DNA from: Gallibacter intestinalis
GTDB lineage: Bacteria; Bacillota; Clostridia; Peptostreptococcales; Anaerovoracaceae
Direction of reading: 5' to 3'
DNA: 64,000 bases
Assembly: GCF_014982745.1 (NCBI RefSeq)
Contig: NZ_JADCKA010000009.1
Location: 1-64,000, forward strand
The position numbers and the translations under genes were made by a program. The notes under the pieces are model-generated. The model was not told the origin of the DNA. It made no database searches and saw only the letters and a list, made by a program, of their open reading frames with translations. Of the stretch, positions 60,185 to 64,000 are shown piece after piece. Position 1 is the stretch's first letter. Every line of letters starts with the position of its first letter.

Positions 60185-60772
60185 CTACTTAAATAGTTCT
60201 ATGTTTTCTGTAATGAGTCTCTGGCGCTCTTTTCTATCCTTGACCGCCAGTATCTCTTCTTTGGTTATTGCAGTGCCGGAATTACCGGCTTTTGGCGGCT
60301 CGCCCTTTAAGGCTTCTGCAATGCCCTTCTTGACTGCATCGCCGTACATCACCTTAAAGGCTTCTACAGCGTTTTTGGTTGCTTCTGCATCCGTTGACAC
60401 CAAAACAGCCAAAAGGTCGTCAGAAATGTTTATATTTGCTTCAGAAAGCATCTTTCTTGCCTGTTTACTCATCTCTGACAGTGTTTCTTTATCCTTTAAG
60501 GCTTGCAGTTCTTTTTCAAGCTGCTTTTTCTCATATTCAGCCTTTTCCTGTGCGTCCATCTTTGCCAGTTTCTCGGCTTCGGATATTTTTTTGTCTTGTT
60601 CCTTCTGCCAACGAGCCAATCTGTCACCGATAATCCTGTCCAGATCCTCATCGGTATACTTTAGTTCCGGTTTTGGGTCTGTCGGCTCTTTAGGGTCTTT
60701 TGGGTCTACCGGTGGTTTTGGGTCTGTTGGATTTGGGTCTGCCGGTTCTGCAAATAACTGTAATTTTTTCAT
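60185..60772 (-). CDS. Capsid scaffolding protein (DUF4355 type)
   Basis: The 195-residue protein begins MKKLQLFAEPADP, then a Pro, Asp and Lys-rich linker. The rest is a long highly charged helix (KQLEKELQALKDKETLSEMS region) typical of scaffolds placed just upstream of the capsid gene. It templates procapsid assembly and is then removed. The N-terminal LQLFA is a likely Prp cleavage site. Confidence 0.85.
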   Translation of the reverse strand: MKKLQLFAEPADPNPTDPKPPVDPKDPKEPTDPKPELKYTDEDLDRIIGDRLARWQKEQDKKISEAEKLAKMDAQEKAEYEKKQLEKELQALKDKETLSEMSKQARKMLSEANINISDDLLAVLVSTDAEATKNAVEAFKVMYGDAVKKGIAEALKGEPPKAGNSGTAITKEEILAVKDRKERQRLITENIELFK

Positions 60773-60858
60773 GTTTTTACCTCCGTTTTTAAATCATCGC
60801 CTGATTGCCGTAGTTTATAGTCGCCACGCCTGACTTTTTCCTTAAGGATTAACGAGAC

Positions 60859-61158
60859 TCAAGCCTGCTCGATAGTGATATGATTTGGGAACTCTTCTTC
60901 GATGAGTTTTAAACCATATAAAAAAGCACCTACCAAAACTTTTGCTTCGTCTGATAGGTCCTTTGTTAGCAATGTGTATTCGTTTGTCTGTTTTGATTCT
61001 TTGACGGTCAGAGGTTCGTTCATCACATCTGCGATATATCCGACCGTTGTCTGATAGAGTGCGGTTACTCCGCTACAGACTATATCTTCTCCGATGGGTG
61101 CATATCCAGCATGACCTCTGATTTGCACCTCGTCTTTGCTTACTTTAACCGTTATCAT
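60859..61158 (-). CDS. prp: Prophage-encoded Prp-type cysteine protease
   Basis: The 99-residue protein belongs to the Prp/YsxB (DUF464) family: RGHAGYAPIGEDIVCSGVTA carries the catalytic His16 and Cys28, the same 12-residue spacing as in Staphylococcus Prp. The host copy of prp normally lies between rplU and rpmA and trims the N-terminal extension of L27 after LQFFA. Here it is embedded in a head gene module. Three structural proteins encoded downstream begin with KLQLFA, so I infer they are its substrates. It overlaps the thioredoxin gene by 14 bases. Confidence 0.85.
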   Translation of the reverse strand: MITVKVSKDEVQIRGHAGYAPIGEDIVCSGVTALYQTTVGYIADVMNEPLTVKESKQTNEYTLLTKDLSDEAKVLVGAFLYGLKLIEEEFPNHITIEQA

Positions 61159-61405
61159 TTAATATCTCGATAGCCTCCTCTATGTCAAGACCGCCCACTC
61201 TTCTGAAAATCTCGTTTTCATCGTCTAAAATTAGCGTAGTTGGCAGTTTATCAACTCTGTGCTTTTCTGCTCTCACAGCTTCATTTTCTGCGTCTACTCG
61301 TTCGATTTTATCGGGGTGTACCGCTTCCACTTTTGATAAAAACTCCTTTTCAACAAATTTGCATGGCTTACACCACGATGCGTGGAAGTATAAAAGTTTT
61401 CTCAT
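61145..61405 (-). CDS. Small thioredoxin-like protein
   Basis: The 86-residue protein has a thioredoxin fold with the redox motif ASWCKPCKFVEKEF (Cys12, Cys15) and the cis-Pro strand VDKLPTTLIL. It is shorter than host thioredoxins. The gene lies between an unknown head gene and the Prp gene, which it overlaps. A possible job is keeping the catalytic Cys of Prp reduced, but this is conjecture; phage thioredoxins also serve nucleotide metabolism. Confidence 0.8.
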   Translation of the reverse strand: MRKLLYFHASWCKPCKFVEKEFLSKVEAVHPDKIERVDAENEAVRAEKHRVDKLPTTLILDDENEIFRRVGGLDIEEAIEILNDNG

Positions 61406-61452
61406 GTCTCCTCCTTTCTGGGTAATATAAAAGCGCCTATGCGGCGCATTTG

Positions 61453-61785
61453 CTAATGTAATTCCCCATCTATCATAAAACCATTTTCTTCAACATCTTT
61501 TTGTCTTGCTTTTTCTTGGGAATTTTCTTTTTCTGCAGCTTTTTTTGCTAAAAACTCCAAATTCTCATTGAGACTTTTATTTTTTGCTGTTCTAAAATAT
61601 TCAGCCCAATCCGGATTCTCTTTATCAAAAATTTCTCTTTGTTCATCAGTTAGATTTTGTGGGTAGTCTTTGAATATTGTAAAAATTCGCTTTTGGTCAA
61701 AGGAAAATTTATGCCCTTCAATGGGCGTTTCGTATACCCACCATATTTTATCATCTTGACTGTTCTTGTAAAAAAAATATGTCAT
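61453..61785 (-). CDS. Hypothetical phage protein
   Basis: The 110-residue protein (MTYFFYKNSQDDKIWWVYET, DYPQNLTDEQREIFDKENPD, then a charged helix) has no motif that gives a function. It resembles small conserved proteins found near head genes of clostridial phages. It sits between the minor head protein and the thioredoxin gene, with the operon promoter outside the window. Confidence 0.6.
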   Translation of the reverse strand: MTYFFYKNSQDDKIWWVYETPIEGHKFSFDQKRIFTIFKDYPQNLTDEQREIFDKENPDWAEYFRTAKNKSLNENLEFLAKKAAEKENSQEKARQKDVEENGFMIDGELH

Positions 61786-61796
61786 ATCTTTCTCCT

Positions 61797-63623
61797 TTAT
61801 TTCATACTGCGCACTATTTCAAGGAAAATTTCATAACTTTCAGGGAAATATTCTTTTATTAAATTCAATGAACCGGGATTATTAAGAGTTGCGCTCCACA
61901 TTTCTGCAAAGGCTTCTGCAGCCCTTATCTCATTACCGCCATTTTCCCAATATTTTTGTCCATGTTTTGATTTAGTTAAAGTTTCTCCAAATTGAGCATC
62001 GAACATATCTTGTATGTCGGATGCCTCTGTTATAGGTAATCCATTGATTTCGTTAGCAAGTCGTTTTTTTGCCATTTCTATTGTCGGTTTTTTACCATCG
62101 AACAAAAGACTGTTCATAGCAGGGTCGGCAATCAATGCATCCCACGATGCATAGTCTCCCTGCTTTATTGCGTCTTCTAACATTTTGTATGTAATATCAT
62201 TCACAAACCCTACCTCGACCCATCTTTCATGGTCGTTTAATGCAATCTCGAATTTCTTTTGCATGTCTGCGTATGTTGCATCTATGTGGTCTTGTGCTTC
62301 TTTGCGTAAGGTTTGAGCAAATATTCCATTTTTATAGGAATCTGAATAAAAACCCACTCCGTTCATTTGACAGCTGTCTATGGCGTGCCCAGTCTCATGA
62401 AAGAAAGTATCAAAATCATTACGGTTAGAGTTACCTATCACGTCATCCCAACTAAGATGCACCTTTTGATTGACTGTGTCGTAAAAAGACCTATACTCAT
62501 CTTTTTGAAAATTCCATTTATCTTGATGTTTCTCGTACATCTTTTTCATGTTCATTTCAGGTGCATTTTTAATTGTTTTATCTATTGTATCATAATATTC
62601 GCCAGTTGCATTTTTAATATTTTGGTATGTTGGTGTATCTTTCGGTTTTGCTTCTTCTATACCAGTTTTTATGTCTTCCGCTCGTCGTGTGTTGCCACCG
62701 TGCTTCCTTTCATACTCATCCATCCAAGCATCCCAATCTTCAACTTCAATGGTAAAGGTACATCTACACCATGGATGAAGTGGTGGAAAATTAACTCCCG
62801 GTTGTCTATCTTTGATATTAAAGACTTGACCGGATAAGTCACGGCATATAGGGCATACTCTACTATCGCCTACTGTAGATACTCTGTACTGCTCAAAATC
62901 TTCCTCAAACGGTGCCATAGAACTTTCAGCCATTACATATGTACCCTCGGTGTAAATAAGCCTATAAGCGTCATTTCTTGTGACTTTAGAGTAGCGCTTC
63001 TGAATTATATCGGTGAGTTTTCTGTAGTTGACACCCCTTGCAAATCCTGTTGCTATGTCGTTGTTGAGGTACTGCGATAACTTATCGGTGTTTTCCCATA
63101 TCCTTTCAGAGAAATTCTTCTTACCATTAGACCAGTTCACACCTACAAATTTGCTTGCTATATTGCCGTTCAGTGCGTTGAAATTCTTTCCGAATCCCAT
63201 TGCTTCTGCAGCAGCGTTTAATCCTCTTTCTGCCTGTTTTTCGAGGTATTTTGTTATTTCCTCATTATTTACTGCTCCGATGTTAAGTTGGTTTAATCTC
63301 ACAGAATACTGTAAACCCTCTAATCGGTTTAATTTGTAAATATTGTTCCTTACAGGCAATAAATGGGCATATTGCGGATATTTCTTTGCAAATTCATCGG
63401 ATTGCTCAATAAGAAGCATTTTGTCCGCTTCTGGAAGGCTTTGCATGAGGTTTCGATACTCAATTACATTATCGGTACCGAATTTCTCATAAAATGCTGC
63501 TATGGTCTTATCGAGTTTCGCATATTCCTTATCATAAAAGGACGAGAGTTTCTTTTTTAGTTTCTCCTCGTCCTTTTCCATTGCTTTGTAAAGCTGTTTC
63601 TGTCTTTCGCTCCAATATGTCAT
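61797..63623 (-). CDS. Minor head protein fused to an HExxH metallopeptidase domain
   Basis: The 608-residue protein has an N-terminal minor head (SPP1 gp7/Mu gpF) domain ending with VCPICRDLSGQVF and FPPLHPWCRCTFTIE (about 250-300), the usual Cys- and His-containing end of that domain. After a linker, a second domain contains FFHETGHAID (HExxH at 409-413) and further on IRAAEAFAEMW with a plausible third zinc-ligand Glu. The ATG overlaps the portal stop. Minor head proteins are packaged near the portal and may enter the cell with DNA. C-terminal effector enzymes are known in this position, and here it is a peptidase. Confidence 0.83.
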   Translation of the reverse strand: MTYWSERQKQLYKAMEKDEEKLKKKLSSFYDKEYAKLDKTIAAFYEKFGTDNVIEYRNLMQSLPEADKMLLIEQSDEFAKKYPQYAHLLPVRNNIYKLNRLEGLQYSVRLNQLNIGAVNNEEITKYLEKQAERGLNAAAEAMGFGKNFNALNGNIASKFVGVNWSNGKKNFSERIWENTDKLSQYLNNDIATGFARGVNYRKLTDIIQKRYSKVTRNDAYRLIYTEGTYVMAESSMAPFEEDFEQYRVSTVGDSRVCPICRDLSGQVFNIKDRQPGVNFPPLHPWCRCTFTIEVEDWDAWMDEYERKHGGNTRRAEDIKTGIEEAKPKDTPTYQNIKNATGEYYDTIDKTIKNAPEMNMKKMYEKHQDKWNFQKDEYRSFYDTVNQKVHLSWDDVIGNSNRNDFDTFFHETGHAIDSCQMNGVGFYSDSYKNGIFAQTLRKEAQDHIDATYADMQKKFEIALNDHERWVEVGFVNDITYKMLEDAIKQGDYASWDALIADPAMNSLLFDGKKPTIEMAKKRLANEINGLPITEASDIQDMFDAQFGETLTKSKHGQKYWENGGNEIRAAEAFAEMWSATLNNPGSLNLIKEYFPESYEIFLEIVRSMK

Positions 63624-64000
63624 ACTATATCCTTGTCATCCAATAGTAATCTTGCTTCTTCCTCATCTAATCCTATCCTTACAAGCATTCTTAAAGCGTT
63701 GTTATACGTTAAATTGCCATTATTTCTCTTTGTGAGAATTGAAGTGATTTCATACATTGTAGGTTTTTTTGTATCCTCTTTCTCATTCGTCCTATTAGTC
63801 GGGAAATCAGTTGCGTATACCAAAGGATCTATATCACTATCAATACGCTCTATCTCCGACTGCACATCATCAACTACTGAAAGCACTTTAAGCTGCGTTT
63901 CTTTTGATGTGATGCCGGAAAGCTGCGCTGCTATCTGTGCTTCTTCAAGTAAGTTAGCAGGATAATTCTGTGTAAATTTAAAATCCAATCCTACCCAAGC
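63620..64000 (-). CDS. Phage portal protein, C-terminal part (cut by window edge)
   Basis: The frame runs off the right edge with AWVG before LDFKFTQNYPANLLEEAQI, and contains QLSGITSKETQLKVLSVVDD and then an acidic helical end. This is the C-terminal stretch of SPP1 gp6-like portal proteins. The portal forms the dodecameric DNA gate. The apparent start at 63988 is internal to the gene. The stop overlaps the minor head start as ATGA. Confidence 0.82.
   Translation of the reverse strand, partial: AWVGLDFKFTQNYPANLLEEAQIAAQLSGITSKETQLKVLSVVDDVQSEIERIDSDIDPLVYATDFPTNRTNEKEDTKKPTMYEITSILTKRNNGNLTYNNALRMLVRIGLDEEEARLLLDDKDIV

Noticed and set aside
61797-63623. ADP-ribosyltransferase domain on the minor head protein
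   Set aside because: That fusion is common in this family, but the C-terminal part here has an HExxH motif and none of the ADP-ribosyltransferase signatures.

Overview
The window comes from a Bacillota genome of the class Clostridia, probably near the Eubacteriales Family XIII / Peptostreptococcales group. That placement is inferred from gene order and protein flavour, not from a search. Supporting signs are textbook sigma-A promoters (TTGACA, 17 bp, TATAAT), a Firmicute-type LexA box, THF and FMN riboswitches, SpoVG, PurR, RqcP, a YabM/SpoVB flippase and an unsplit dcw division cluster.

Layout. Positions 1-320 hold two tandem leftward promoters and a leader that probably feed a ribosomal RNA operon lying left of the window. 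Positions 364-2597 hold two vitamin importers, each under its own riboswitch: THF with folT, and FMN with a major-facilitator transporter. Positions 2592-15413 are a rearranged copy of the Bacillus purR-spoVG-glmU-prs-pth-mfd-yabM-yabN-yabO neighbourhood, with murC, an adenosine-type deaminase and HU added; GlmU is reduced to its acetyltransferase half. Positions 15412-20126 hold two leftward tRNA clusters (Met-Val-Asp-His-Gln-Cys and Asn-Leu-fMet) around exoA, a CpXC protein, a LexA-controlled Y-family polymerase and a probable purine-rich small RNA. Positions 20138-32113 hold a broken drug-efflux gene, a TPR protein, two radical SAM proteins, argS, mutS2, zapA, a PheT-derived orphan domain and a SpoU methyltransferase. 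Positions 32124-44425 are the dcw cluster (mraZ-rsmH-ftsL-pbp-murF-mraY-murD-ftsW-murG-divIB-ftsZ), lacking murE, with two 10-bp-period MraZ operator arrays. sfsA and an HD-domain gene close the host part.

From about 45.9 kb to the right edge is the late half of a siphovirus-type prophage, transcribed right to left: portal (partial), minor head protein, thioredoxin, Prp protease, scaffold, capsid, connectors, tail tube, chaperone, tape measure, distal tail, tail endopeptidase, fibres, holins and endolysin. Terminase, replication genes, repressor and integrase are not in the window. Beyond the late-operon terminator sits an AT-rich two-gene cargo locus (DUF3800 plus a possible RNase-toxin-like protein) with a small convergent transcript.

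The most interesting points are in the prophage. It carries its own Prp protease, the enzyme that in Firmicutes trims ribosomal protein L27 after a LQFFA motif. Its scaffold, capsid and tail-tube proteins all begin with a matching KLQLFA motif. Two recoding events are visible: a perfect TTTTTTC slip site joining tail chaperones G and T, and an immunoglobulin-like domain lying in the -1 frame across the capsid stop codon. The minor head protein is fused to an HExxH metallopeptidase. In the host part, an unidentified pseudoknot-like leader before the deaminase gene and a promoter-to-terminator small RNA near 17.8 kb deserve checking.
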